DNA of 32,677 bases from Sulfuritalea sp. GTDB lineage: Bacteria; Pseudomonadota; Gammaproteobacteria; Burkholderiales; Rhodocyclaceae. Made by a program: the position numbers and the translations under genes. The notes beneath the pieces were generated by a model. That model did no database searches. It saw only the letters and a list, made by a program, of their open reading frames with translations, and had not been told where the DNA came from. The stretch lies in the NCBI GenBank assembly GCA_011526165.1, contig WYAY01000025.1:1-32677 (forward strand). Reading direction: 5' to 3'. Positions 19,195 to 29,771 of this stretch are shown here, in pieces (the first letter of the stretch is position 1; every line of letters begins with the position of its first letter).

Positions 19195-19638
19195 ATGCAG
19201 CCGGAATGGTGGCACTGGGCGGTACTGGGCATCGGCCTGATCATCGCGGAACTGGCCGTGCCGGCCTTCTTCATTGTCTGGTTCGGCCTCGGAGCCCTGC
19301 TGGTGGCCGTCGTCCTCCTGATCGCGCCCTCGCTGAGCCTGACGGCCCAGCTGCTGACCTGGACGCTGGCCTCGGTGGCGATGATCCTTCTCTGGTTCCG
19401 CATCTTCAAGCCCGGCATCCACAAGACCAAGGTAGGCATGGCCGATTCGAATATCGTCGGCGAAGTCGGCATGTTGGTCCGCGATGTCGAGCCCTTCCGG
19501 AAAGGGCAGGTGCGCTTCCAGAAGCCGCTCGTCGGCTCTGAGGTGTGGGAATGCATCGCCGACGAGCCGATCAAGTCGGGCGAGCGTGTCAAGGTGCTCG
19601 GCATCGAGGGCAGTTTTCTCAAGGTAGGCAAGGCCTGA
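19195..19638 (+). CDS. NfeD-like membrane protein (YbbJ type)
   Basis: A short NfeD protein, the usual partner of a stomatin-like SPFH protein in membrane microdomains. The 147-residue product has two or three membrane helices (WWHWAVLGIGLIIAELAVPAFFIVWFGLGALLVAVVLL and LLTWTLASVAMILLWFRIF) and a C-terminal soluble OB-fold domain from about residue 85 (NIVGEVGMLVRDVEPFRKGQVRF, ending GERVKVLGIEGSFLKVG). It lacks the serine protease domain of long NfeD proteins. The ATG at 19195 has a strong GAGGAGA at 19184-19190. It lies 17 nt after ppsA and 9 nt before the SPFH gene, so ppsA transcription may read into it. Confidence 0.92.
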   Translation: MQPEWWHWAVLGIGLIIAELAVPAFFIVWFGLGALLVAVVLLIAPSLSLTAQLLTWTLASVAMILLWFRIFKPGIHKTKVGMADSNIVGEVGMLVRDVEPFRKGQVRFQKPLVGSEVWECIADEPIKSGERVKVLGIEGSFLKVGKA

Positions 19639-19647
19639 GGGGGAATC

Positions 19648-20508
19648 ATGAGTGCAGGATTTATCGTTGTCGTAGCGGTACTGGTTTTCGCCCTGGTCAC
19701 GGTCTGGAAGGGCGTGCGCATCGTGCCGCAGGGAGAAGAATGGATTGTCGAGCGTCTGGGCAAGTACAACGGCACGCTGCTCCCCGGCCTCAACATCGTC
19801 GTCCCCTACATCGACCGCATCGCCTACAAGGTGGTGACCAAGGACATCATCCTCGACGTGCAGGAACAGGAAGTCATCACCAAGGACAACGCGGTGATCC
19901 TCACCAATGCCATCGCCTTCATCAAGGTGACCGATCCGGTCAAGGCTGTCTACGGCGTGGTGGATTTCGCCGAAGCTATCCGCAATCTCATCATGACCAC
20001 CCTGCGTTCGATCACCGGCGAGATGGAACTGGACCAGGCCCTGTCCTCCCGCGACAAGATCAAGGTGCGCCTGCGCGAGAGCATTGCCGACGAGGCAGTC
20101 GATTGGGGCCTGACGGTGAAGTCGGTGGAAATCCAGGATATCAAACCGTCAGCCTCGATGCAGAAGGCCATGGAAATGCAAGCCTCGGCGGAACGCGAAC
20201 GCAAGGCCATGGTCACGCGCGCCGAAGGGGAAAAGCAATCCATGATCCTGCAAGCCGAGGCGCGCGTCGAATCCGCGCGGCGCGACGCGGAAGCACAAGT
20301 GACACTGGCGGAAGCCTCATCGGAGGCGATCAAGCGGGTTGCCCAGGCGATCGGCGACCGTGACACGCCGATGCTCTACCTGCTGGGAGAAAAGTACATC
20401 ACTGCAATTACCCACCTGGCCGGATCGGAGAATGCCAAGATGATCGTGCTGCCGGCCGATGTACAGGAGGCCGTGCGCGGCGTCCTGGGACGGTTCAACA
20501 AGGCCTGA
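19648..20508 (+). CDS. qmcA: SPFH/band 7 (stomatin-like) protein, QmcA family
   Basis: An integral inner-membrane scaffold of the stomatin/prohibitin/flotillin type. The 286-residue protein has one N-terminal membrane helix (GFIVVVAVLVFALVTVW), then the band-7 domain (VRIVPQGEEWIVERLGKYNGTLLPGLNIVVPYIDRIAYKV through VDWGLTVKSVEIQDIKP, to about residue 170), then a charged Ala/Glu-rich coiled coil (ERERKAMVTRAEGEKQSMILQAEARVESARRDAEAQ) that drives oligomerisation. Such proteins bind or restrain the FtsH protease in other bacteria; here that is inference. The ATG follows GAGGGGGA at 19637-19644. Its stop abuts the smpB stop on the other strand inside an 18-nt palindrome. Confidence 0.92.
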   Translation: MSAGFIVVVAVLVFALVTVWKGVRIVPQGEEWIVERLGKYNGTLLPGLNIVVPYIDRIAYKVVTKDIILDVQEQEVITKDNAVILTNAIAFIKVTDPVKAVYGVVDFAEAIRNLIMTTLRSITGEMELDQALSSRDKIKVRLRESIADEAVDWGLTVKSVEIQDIKPSASMQKAMEMQASAERERKAMVTRAEGEKQSMILQAEARVESARRDAEAQVTLAEASSEAIKRVAQAIGDRDTPMLYLLGEKYITAITHLAGSENAKMIVLPADVQEAVRGVLGRFNKA

Positions 20509-20517
20509 TCAGGCCTT
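20500..20517. repeat. Perfect 18-nt palindrome across the qmcA/smpB stop codons
   Basis: AAGGCCTGATCAGGCCTT is its own reverse complement. Its centre TGATCA holds the stop codon of qmcA (20506-20508) and, on the other strand, that of smpB (20511-20509). Both proteins therefore end in Lys-Ala-stop encoded by the same bases. As RNA it could fold a 7-bp stem with a GATC loop from either side. No T-run follows on either strand, so it would be a weak bidirectional terminator or an mRNA 3'-end stabiliser at most. Confidence 0.75.
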
Positions 20518-20955
20518 CACCCGCATCAGGCGCTGTTTCTCGCGCTCCCAATCGCGCTTCTTCTCGGTTTCGCGCTTGTCGTGCTGCTTCTTGCCATGGG
20601 CAAGCCCGATGGCGATTTTCACTCGTCCCTTGGCATAATGCAGATCGAGCGGCACGAGGGCATAGCCGGCGCGCTCGACCTTGCCGATCAACTTGCTGAT
20701 CTCTGCGGCATGCAGCAGCAGCTTGCGTGTGCGCACCGGATCGGGATGGATATGCGTCGACGCCGTCGGCAACGGGCTGATGTGGCAGCCGATGAGAAAC
20801 ACCTCGCCGCTGCGCAAAATCACGTACGCCTCCTTCAACTGGACCCGGCCGGCGCGGATCGCCTTGACTTCCCAGCCCTCGAGGGCAAGGCCCGCCTCGA
20901 AGCGCTCCTCGATGAAATAGTCGTGGAAGGCCTTCTTGTTGTCGACAATGCTCAT
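20509..20955 (-). CDS. smpB: SsrA-binding protein SmpB
   Basis: SmpB binds tmRNA and positions it in stalled ribosomes for trans-translation. The 148-residue protein has [39 protein letters not shown], the [27 protein letters not shown] core, and a basic C-terminal tail ([32 protein letters not shown]) that enters the empty mRNA channel. Length is slightly below the usual 155-160 with the same ends. The ATG at 20955 is divergent from ratA with a 48-nt gap, the same arrangement as E. coli smpB-ratA(yfjG). No tmRNA gene is visible in the window. Confidence 0.97.
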   Translation of the reverse strand: MSIVDNKKAFHDYFIEERFEAGLALEGWEVKAIRAGRVQLKEAYVILRSGEVFLIGCHISPLPTASTHIHPDPVRTRKLLLHAAEISKLIGKVERAGYALVPLDLHYAKGRVKIAIGLAHGKKQHDKRETEKKRDWEREKQRLMRVKA

Positions 20956-20965
20956 GATGGCTTTT

Positions 20966-20992
20966 GCGCTAGAATTCGCGTGATTCTATAGC
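20966..20992. promoter_or_regulatory. Face-to-face -10 elements between smpB and ratA
   Basis: The 48-nt gap holds GCGCTAGAATTCGC on the + strand (TAGAAT at 20970-20975, -10 for ratA, leader about 20 nt) and GCTATAGAAT on the - strand (20992-20983, -10 for smpB, leader about 20 nt). Both hexamers differ from TATAAT at one base. An alternative + strand reading is TTGCGC at 20964-20969, 17 nt, TATAGC at 20987-20992, which would leave ratA almost leaderless. The layout repeats that between ppsR and ppsA. Confidence 0.5.
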
Positions 20993-21003
20993 ATGTGGCA
21001 ATC

Positions 21004-21444
21004 ATGGCCGAAGTCAGGAAATCCATCCTGATCGAGTACAGCGTCGGGCAGATGTTTCATCTCGTGGACAGGGTCGAGGAATACCCCCAGTTCCTGCCGT
21101 GGTGCGGCGGCACCGAGCTGATCCATCGGGACGAGACGAAAACCGTGGCGACATTGCATATCAACTACCATGGCATCAAGGCCGACTTCTCGACGGAAAA
21201 CGACAAGGAAGCGCCGCATTTCATGAAGATCAACCTGCGGCACGGCCCCTTCCGGCACCTCGACGGCTGCTGGCACTTCAAGCCGCTTGGCGACGCCGCC
21301 TGCAAGGTCGAATTCCAACTGCATTATGAATTCTCCAGCAAGCTCCTGGAAAAGGCGCTTGGCCCGGTGTTTCACCATATCGCCAACACCTTCGTCGACT
21401 CGTTCGTGAGGCGGGCAGGGCAGGTTTATCCCGGCAATGGCTGA
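21004..21444 (+). CDS. ratA: RatA-like START/polyketide cyclase family protein
   Basis: A START-fold protein of the RatA/Coq10 family. E. coli RatA was described as a toxin that blocks 70S ribosome formation, and eukaryotic Coq10 binds ubiquinone; which role applies here is open. The 146-residue protein shows KSILIEYSVGQMFHLVDRVEEYPQFLPWCGGTELI, KADFSTENDKEAPHF, and the C-terminal helix KLLEKALGPVFHHIANTFVDSFVRRAGQVY, matching the family in length and order. I use the ATG at 21004 (MAEVRKSILIEYSV); a GTG at 20995 would add three residues. It is divergent from smpB and its last 8 nt overlap rnfH, the same locus layout as in E. coli. Confidence 0.93.
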   Translation: MAEVRKSILIEYSVGQMFHLVDRVEEYPQFLPWCGGTELIHRDETKTVATLHINYHGIKADFSTENDKEAPHFMKINLRHGPFRHLDGCWHFKPLGDAACKVEFQLHYEFSSKLLEKALGPVFHHIANTFVDSFVRRAGQVYPGNG

Positions 21445-21760
21445 CACCGTTTTCATCGAAGTGGTCTACGCACTGTCGCAAAGGCAGGACCTGGTGCAGT
21501 TGCGGCTGCCGGCCGGCGGCACGGTGCAGCAGGCCATCGAGGCCTCGGCCTTGCCGCAGAAGTACCCTGAGATCGATCTGAAGAAGAACAAGGTCGGCGT
21601 TTTCGGCAAGCTGGTCCGGCTCGATGCGCCGCTGCGCGACCGTGACCGGGTCGAAATCTACCGGCCGCTGATCGCCGACCCGAAGGAAGTTCGCAAGAAG
21701 CGTGCGGACGAAGGCAAGGCCATGAAAAAAGGCGCTGGAGAGGAAGCTCAGGGGGCTTGA
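21437..21760 (+). CDS. rnfH: RnfH family ubiquitin-like protein (RatB/UPF0125)
   Basis: A small beta-grasp protein of the RnfH/YfjF family, named after a gene near some rnf clusters and paired with RatA in enterobacteria; its molecular role is not settled. The 107-residue product has the family opening FIEVVYALSQRQDLVQLRLPAGGTVQQAIEAS, then KYPEIDLKKNKVGVFGKLV and LRDRDRVEIYRPLIADPKEVRKKRADEG. The C-terminal tail (KAMKKGAGEEAQGA) is low in conservation. It starts 8 nt inside ratA (ATG 21437) and ends 2 nt before the stop of the convergent DUF4124 gene. Confidence 0.93.
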   Translation: MADTVFIEVVYALSQRQDLVQLRLPAGGTVQQAIEASALPQKYPEIDLKKNKVGVFGKLVRLDAPLRDRDRVEIYRPLIADPKEVRKKRADEGKAMKKGAGEEAQGA

Positions 21761-21762
21761 AT

Positions 21763-23739
<1,977 letters not shown>

Positions 23740-23758
23740 CGCCCCAGGCGCGCCAGCC

Positions 23759-25791
<2,033 letters not shown>

Positions 25792-26271
25792 GTGAAGCTC
25801 CGCATCACCCTATCGCGCCAGTTGCTGGAACTTTTCGACGACGCCGGCCAATGCCTGCGCACCTATACGGTGTCGACCTCCAAGATGGGCCCGGGAGAGC
25901 AGCGCGGCAGCTACTGCACGCCGCGCGGCCGCCATATCGTGCGCGCCAAGATCGGCGCCGACCAGCCCGAGAATGCCGTCTTCGTCCGGCGGCGGCCAAC
26001 GGGGGAGATCTTTTCGCGCGAACTTGCCGACAAGCATCCGGGGCGGGACTGGATCCTGACGCGCATTCTCTGGCTTTCCGGCTGCGAACCCGGCCGCAAC
26101 CGCCTCGGCGACGTCGATACCATGCGCCGCTTCGTCTACATCCACGGCACGCCCGACGGCACGGAATTGGGCCAACCCGGTTCGATCGGCTGCATCCGCA
26201 TGCGCAACCGCGACATTCTCGAGTTGTTCGAACTCGTTCCGCCGAAGACGGCAGTAGAAATCAACGAGTAG
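25792..26271 (+). CDS. L,D-transpeptidase (YkuD domain), no visible signal peptide
   Basis: A YkuD-fold L,D-transpeptidase, the family that makes 3-3 peptidoglycan cross-links or attaches proteins to peptidoglycan. The 159-residue product has an N-terminal half with strands ITLSRQLLELFDDAG and RTYTVSTSKMG, and the catalytic block VYIHGTPDGTELGQPGS followed by IGCIRM (His118, Ser131, Cys134, Arg136), all key residues present. The GTG at 25792 abuts the tadA stop and AGGACGGAG lies upstream. The protein starts straight at the domain with no signal peptide or membrane helix, which is odd for a cell-wall enzyme; an upstream start would run into tadA. The 3' end overlaps the convergent NRDE gene by 11 nt. 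Confidence 0.9.
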   Translation: MKLRITLSRQLLELFDDAGQCLRTYTVSTSKMGPGEQRGSYCTPRGRHIVRAKIGADQPENAVFVRRRPTGEIFSRELADKHPGRDWILTRILWLSGCEPGRNRLGDVDTMRRFVYIHGTPDGTELGQPGSIGCIRMRNRDILELFELVPPKTAVEINE

Positions 26272-27037
26272 CCGGCGCGGATACTGCGAAGGCGAATTCC
26301 CGCCGCTCACCCGGCCTGGCGCCAACCAGGTAGGTCTGTTCGATGAAGCGCACCCTGTCGCTGCGGTCAGCCAGCAGTACGGTGGCCGAGCGCGTGCCGT
26401 ATTCGGGCGAGCGGACGAAGGCCGCCGACAGCAGCCGCTCCCAATCGAGGCTGACGCCGGTGCGCGGCAGCGCCTCGTCAGGCGCCATGCGATCGTCGCG
26501 CAGCAGCGCGAAAAGCGGCGCTTCTTCAGGCAGGGCCTGCAAGGCTGCACTGAGGGCCGATTTGCCGAGGGCAACCTTGGGCCAGGGTGTGTCGAGCAGA
26601 TGGTTCGACAGCCCGTAGATGCCGGGCGTAAGTTGCCGTTCCCCCTCGCCGCAGTTGGAGAAGCACCATAGCCCATTCATGTCGCCGAAGATCAGGTTGA
26701 AGCCGTTGTAGCGATCCGCCTCCGCCTCGAGTTCGGCGAGATAGTTCTGTGCGTTTTGCCTGCCGGTCAGGAAGCGTCTGACCAGTTCGCCGCGCGAGGG
26801 AGCGCCTGCTTTGTTGCGCGATGGATCGCGGAAATTGGTCAGCGCGGCAAAGCGCCCGGTACGCGTAATGCCGAGCCAGGTTCCCCCGGCTGCGAGATCG
26901 CGCCCGGCCAGCACGATGGGCGCGTCGTCCCAAAAGTCAGCCGCCGCAGTACGGCGAGAAAAGAACTCGTCGCGGTTGGCGGCGACCACCAAGGGGTAGT
27001 CGGGATGGGCCTGCCAGGCCAGCAGGATCAGGCACAT
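26261..27037 (-). CDS. NRDE/TANGO2 family protein
   Basis: A member of the NRDE (TANGO2) family, an Ntn-hydrolase-like fold beginning with an exposed cysteine after Met removal. The 258-residue protein begins MCLILLAWQAHPDYPLVVAANRDEFFSR, with Cys2 and the Asn-Arg-Asp-Glu signature, followed by AGRDLAAGGTWLGITRTGRFAALTNFRDP, GFNLIFGDMNGLWCFSN and LSNHLLDTPWPKV. Eukaryotic TANGO2 has been tied to haem or lipid handling, but the bacterial role is unknown. The ATG at 27037 is 11 nt after the ygfZ stop on the same strand, so the two form a likely operon. Confidence 0.93.
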   Translation of the reverse strand: MCLILLAWQAHPDYPLVVAANRDEFFSRRTAAADFWDDAPIVLAGRDLAAGGTWLGITRTGRFAALTNFRDPSRNKAGAPSRGELVRRFLTGRQNAQNYLAELEAEADRYNGFNLIFGDMNGLWCFSNCGEGERQLTPGIYGLSNHLLDTPWPKVALGKSALSAALQALPEEAPLFALLRDDRMAPDEALPRTGVSLDWERLLSAAFVRSPEYGTRSATVLLADRSDRVRFIEQTYLVGARPGERREFAFAVSAPATR

Positions 27038-27048
27038 GCTTGGGCAAG

Positions 27049-28077
27049 CTACTCCAGCGCGTAGGGCAGGGCGAGGAAGGTGAGTCGCGGACCGTCGGCG
27101 CTCCCGACACGTACCTCGCCTGTTTCGGCACTCGACATCAGCATCGAGGCCAGCACCTCGCAGCCGCCGGACGGCGCGGGCGCCGAGTCGATGACCTTGC
27201 CGCAGGACTGATCCGCCAGGTCCGGGCTGAACAGATCCGCGCCGGCCGGCGGGCAATCCGTCAGGAGATGCCCGCGATAGGTGCGGCGCTTGACCTTGCC
27301 GAGGTATTTCGTGCGCGCCACCACTTCCTGGCCCGGATAGCAGCCCTTGGTGAAACTGACGCCGCCGATCAATTCCAGGTTGGCCATCTGCGGCACGAAC
27401 TCTTCCTGTATCGATGCGGTGATGTGCGGAATGCCGGCGGCGATCTCCAGCCAGCGCCAGGACGGCACGCCGACCGGCTTCGCCAGCGCAGACAGCCGCT
27501 CCCAGATCCCTGCGGCCGCCTCGGCGCGGACGGCCAGCTGGAAACGATGTGCGTCCAGGCGGATGACGGCCCCGTCCGCAAAATGCGTCACATCGAATGG
27601 CGCAGCAGGAGCGTCTATCCCAGCGGCCTTGAGCGCTGCCGGCGCCTCGCTGCCGGACAGGCCGAGCAGCGCCACATCGTTGCCGGCGTCGGACAACTTC
27701 ACTTTAGAGCGGAGCACATACATGCCCAGCTTCTTGAGCATGGCCGGCTGGATGTCCGCCGAAAGCTGGAGCAGATAGTCGTTATCCTCGCGCCAGAGCA
27801 GGAAGTCGGCGAGGAGACGGCCTTTCGGACTGCAGAAGCCGCAGCGCTCGGCCCGATTGCGTCCAAGGTGCTGCACGTCGTTGGTCAGCAGGTTGTGCAG
27901 GAAGCTTGCGGCGTCCTCGCCCGTTGCGCGAATCAGGCTGAATTGGGTCAGCGCCGAGAGAACGGTGGCGGACGCAGCCGCTTCGAGTTCGGCCTTCGCA
28001 TCGCCGAAATCGATTGCATGCTCACCGACAAAATGCGCGCCGCGGCTCGTGAGGAAGTTCTGCCAGTTGGAATTCAT
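27049..28077 (-). CDS. ygfZ: YgfZ/GcvT-fold iron-sulfur assembly protein
   Basis: YgfZ is a folate-binding GcvT-like protein that helps build or repair certain [4Fe-4S] proteins such as MiaB. The 342-residue product has the N-terminal LTQFSLIRATGEDAASFLHNLLTNDVQHL, CGFCSPKGRLLADFLLWR, and the defining KGCYPGQEVVAR (Lys244, Cys246) followed by KYLGKVKRRTYRG. Length is close to the E. coli 326. The - strand carries a perfect TATAAT at 28111-28106, about 29 nt before the ATG at 28077, without a good -35. The gene is divergent from mltG and leads the ygfZ-NRDE pair. Confidence 0.95.
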   Translation of the reverse strand: MNSNWQNFLTSRGAHFVGEHAIDFGDAKAELEAAASATVLSALTQFSLIRATGEDAASFLHNLLTNDVQHLGRNRAERCGFCSPKGRLLADFLLWREDNDYLLQLSADIQPAMLKKLGMYVLRSKVKLSDAGNDVALLGLSGSEAPAALKAAGIDAPAAPFDVTHFADGAVIRLDAHRFQLAVRAEAAAGIWERLSALAKPVGVPSWRWLEIAAGIPHITASIQEEFVPQMANLELIGGVSFTKGCYPGQEVVARTKYLGKVKRRTYRGHLLTDCPPAGADLFSPDLADQSCGKVIDSAPAPSGGCEVLASMLMSSAETGEVRVGSADGPRLTFLALPYALE

Positions 28078-28105
28078 GACGGCTGTTTCAGGTTGGGGGT
28101 GGGTT

Positions 28106-28111
28106 ATTATA
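28106..28111 (-). promoter_or_regulatory. -10 element of ygfZ
   Basis: A perfect TATAAT on the - strand within GCTATAATAACCC in the 84-nt ygfZ/mltG gap. The leader would be about 22 nt. No convincing -35 is seen 16-18 nt upstream. On the + strand the same bases give TATTAT (28105-28110) and TATAGC, possible but weaker -10 sequences for mltG. Confidence 0.5.
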
Positions 28112-28161
28112 GCTTTTGTGACGCCGGCACCTTCTTATCCCATTCCCATTCCCGCTTGACG

Positions 28162-29157
28162 ATGCGCTGGTTGCTCCGCCTGTTCGGCCTGGCGTTTGCC
28201 ATTGCCCTGCTCTTCGTCGGCTGGATGGCTTACTTCGCCCTGTCGCCCTTGAGGCTCAATACTGCCGTCCTCGATTTCGCCATCCAGTCGGGCAGTCCGC
28301 TGCGCGCCGCATCGCGCCAAATCGCGCAAGCCGGGGTGCCGATAGCCGATTGGCAATTCACCCTCCTGGGACGCATCCTCGGCAAGGCGGCAGGCATCAA
28401 GGCCGGCAGCTACGAAATCAGCCAGGGCATCACTCCCCTGCAACTGCTTGAAAAAATCACCAAGGGCGATGTCACCCAGACCGAAATCCTGCTCCTGGAA
28501 GGCTGGACCTTCCGCCAGATGCGGGCCACGCTCGACGCTCATCCGGATATCCGCCACGACACGGCGGGGCTGACCGATCTTCAAGTGATGGAGAAACTCG
28601 GGCTCGAAGGATCGCCGGAAGGGCGTTTCTTTCCGGATACATACCTCTTTGCCAGGAACTCGTCGGACATCGACATCCTCCGCCGTGCCTATCGGCAGAT
28701 GGATCAGGTTTTCTCGGCCGGATGGGCAGCGCGCGAAAAGGGCCTGCCGTATTCCTCCCCCTATGAAGCCCTGATCCTTGCCTCGATCGTGGAAAAGGAA
28801 ACCGGCAAGACCGGCGACCGCGCGCAGATCGCTTCGGTTTTCCTCAATCGCCTGAAGCGCGGCATGCTGCTGCAGACGGATCCGACGGTGATCTATGGCC
28901 TGGGCGAGAAATTTGACGGCAACCTCCGCAAGCGCGACCTGCTTGCCGACGGCCCCTACAACACCTATACCCGTCCCGGCCTGCCGCCCACCCCGATCGC
29001 CATGCCCGGTACCGCGTCGATACAGGCGGTGATGCACCCGGCAAAAACGGAAATGCTCTATTTTGTCGCCCGGGGCGATGGGTCGAGCCAGTTCTCCCGC
29101 ACGCTGGAAGAACACAATCGGGCCGTGGCAAAGTACCAATTGCGAAAAGGAAACTGA
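28162..29157 (+). CDS. mltG: Endolytic peptidoglycan transglycosylase MltG
   Basis: MltG cuts nascent glycan strands at the inner-membrane face and is thought to end their synthesis. The 331-residue protein has an N-terminal membrane anchor (WLLRLFGLAFAIALLFVGWMAYFAL), a LysM-like part (SRQIAQAGVPIADWQFTLLGR through KAGSYEISQGITPLQLLEKITKGDV), and the YceG catalytic domain with EGRFFPDTY, Glu211 in LASIVEKETG, QTDPTVIYGLG, YNTYTRPGLPPTPIAMPG and HPAKTEMLYFVARGDG. An ATG at 28162 is used; a TTG at 28156 would add two residues. There is no Shine-Dalgarno (the leader is pyrimidine-rich). tmk follows directly at 29158. Confidence 0.95.
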   Translation: MRWLLRLFGLAFAIALLFVGWMAYFALSPLRLNTAVLDFAIQSGSPLRAASRQIAQAGVPIADWQFTLLGRILGKAAGIKAGSYEISQGITPLQLLEKITKGDVTQTEILLLEGWTFRQMRATLDAHPDIRHDTAGLTDLQVMEKLGLEGSPEGRFFPDTYLFARNSSDIDILRRAYRQMDQVFSAGWAAREKGLPYSSPYEALILASIVEKETGKTGDRAQIASVFLNRLKRGMLLQTDPTVIYGLGEKFDGNLRKRDLLADGPYNTYTRPGLPPTPIAMPGTASIQAVMHPAKTEMLYFVARGDGSSQFSRTLEEHNRAVAKYQLRKGN

Positions 29158-29769
29158 ATGCGCGGCAAGTTCATCACGCTGGAAGGAATCGACGGGGCCG
29201 GCAAGAGCACCCATCACGCCTGGCTGGCCGGATTCCTCAAGTCGCGGGGAAAGGAGGTCGTCGCCACGCGCGAGCCGGGTGGAACGCCGCTGGGGGAAAA
29301 GCTGCGCGCCTTGCTGCTGTCCGAACCCATGCATCTGGAAACCGAGGCCCTGCTGATGTTCGCCGCCCGGCGCGAGCACCTCGACAAGTTGATCCTTCCC
29401 GCGCTCGCGGCAGGAAAGTGGATCGTATCCGACCGCTTTACCGATGCAACCCATGCCTACCAGGGCGGGGGTAGGGGGTTGGCGCCAGAAAAGATCGCGA
29501 TGCTTGAGAACTGGGTGCAGGCTGGCTTTCAGCCTGATTTGACCCTGGTTTTCGATCTGCCCACGAATATCGCTTGTGAGCGCCTGGTCGGAACCGGGAA
29601 TGCGCCAGACCGTTTCGAAAAGGAAACCCGGGAATTCTTCGAACGGGTCAGGCATGTCTATTTGCAGCGAGCCGCTACAGAACCGGACCGAATCAAGATC
29701 ATAGACGCCACACAAACCATCGAAAAAATCAAGAATGTACTTGAGGATATTGTTTCTAATATCTGTTAA
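29158..29769 (+). CDS. tmk: Thymidylate kinase
   Basis: Tmk phosphorylates dTMP to dTDP, the last specific step of dTTP synthesis. The 203-residue protein has the P-loop GIDGAGKS at 10-17, [17 protein letters not shown], the [17 protein letters not shown] substrate segment, and [13 protein letters not shown]; length is usual (E. coli 213). The ATG immediately follows the mltG stop with AAGGAAA upstream. The lid segment, [15 protein letters not shown], has no cluster of Gly-Arg residues as in type II enzymes; the class is not decided. The last 60 nt are unusually AT-rich. mltG-tmk-holB is a conserved order. Confidence 0.97.
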   Translation: MRGKFITLEGIDGAGKSTHHAWLAGFLKSRGKEVVATREPGGTPLGEKLRALLLSEPMHLETEALLMFAARREHLDKLILPALAAGKWIVSDRFTDATHAYQGGGRGLAPEKIAMLENWVQAGFQPDLTLVFDLPTNIACERLVGTGNAPDRFEKETREFFERVRHVYLQRAATEPDRIKIIDATQTIEKIKNVLEDIVSNIC

Positions 29770-29771
29770 TA

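Noticed and set aside
21004-21760. ratA-rnfH as a toxin-antitoxin module.
   Set aside because: The pair resembles ratA/ratB next to smpB in E. coli, a core conserved locus; RatB has no shown antitoxin activity and neither protein looks like a mobile toxin system.
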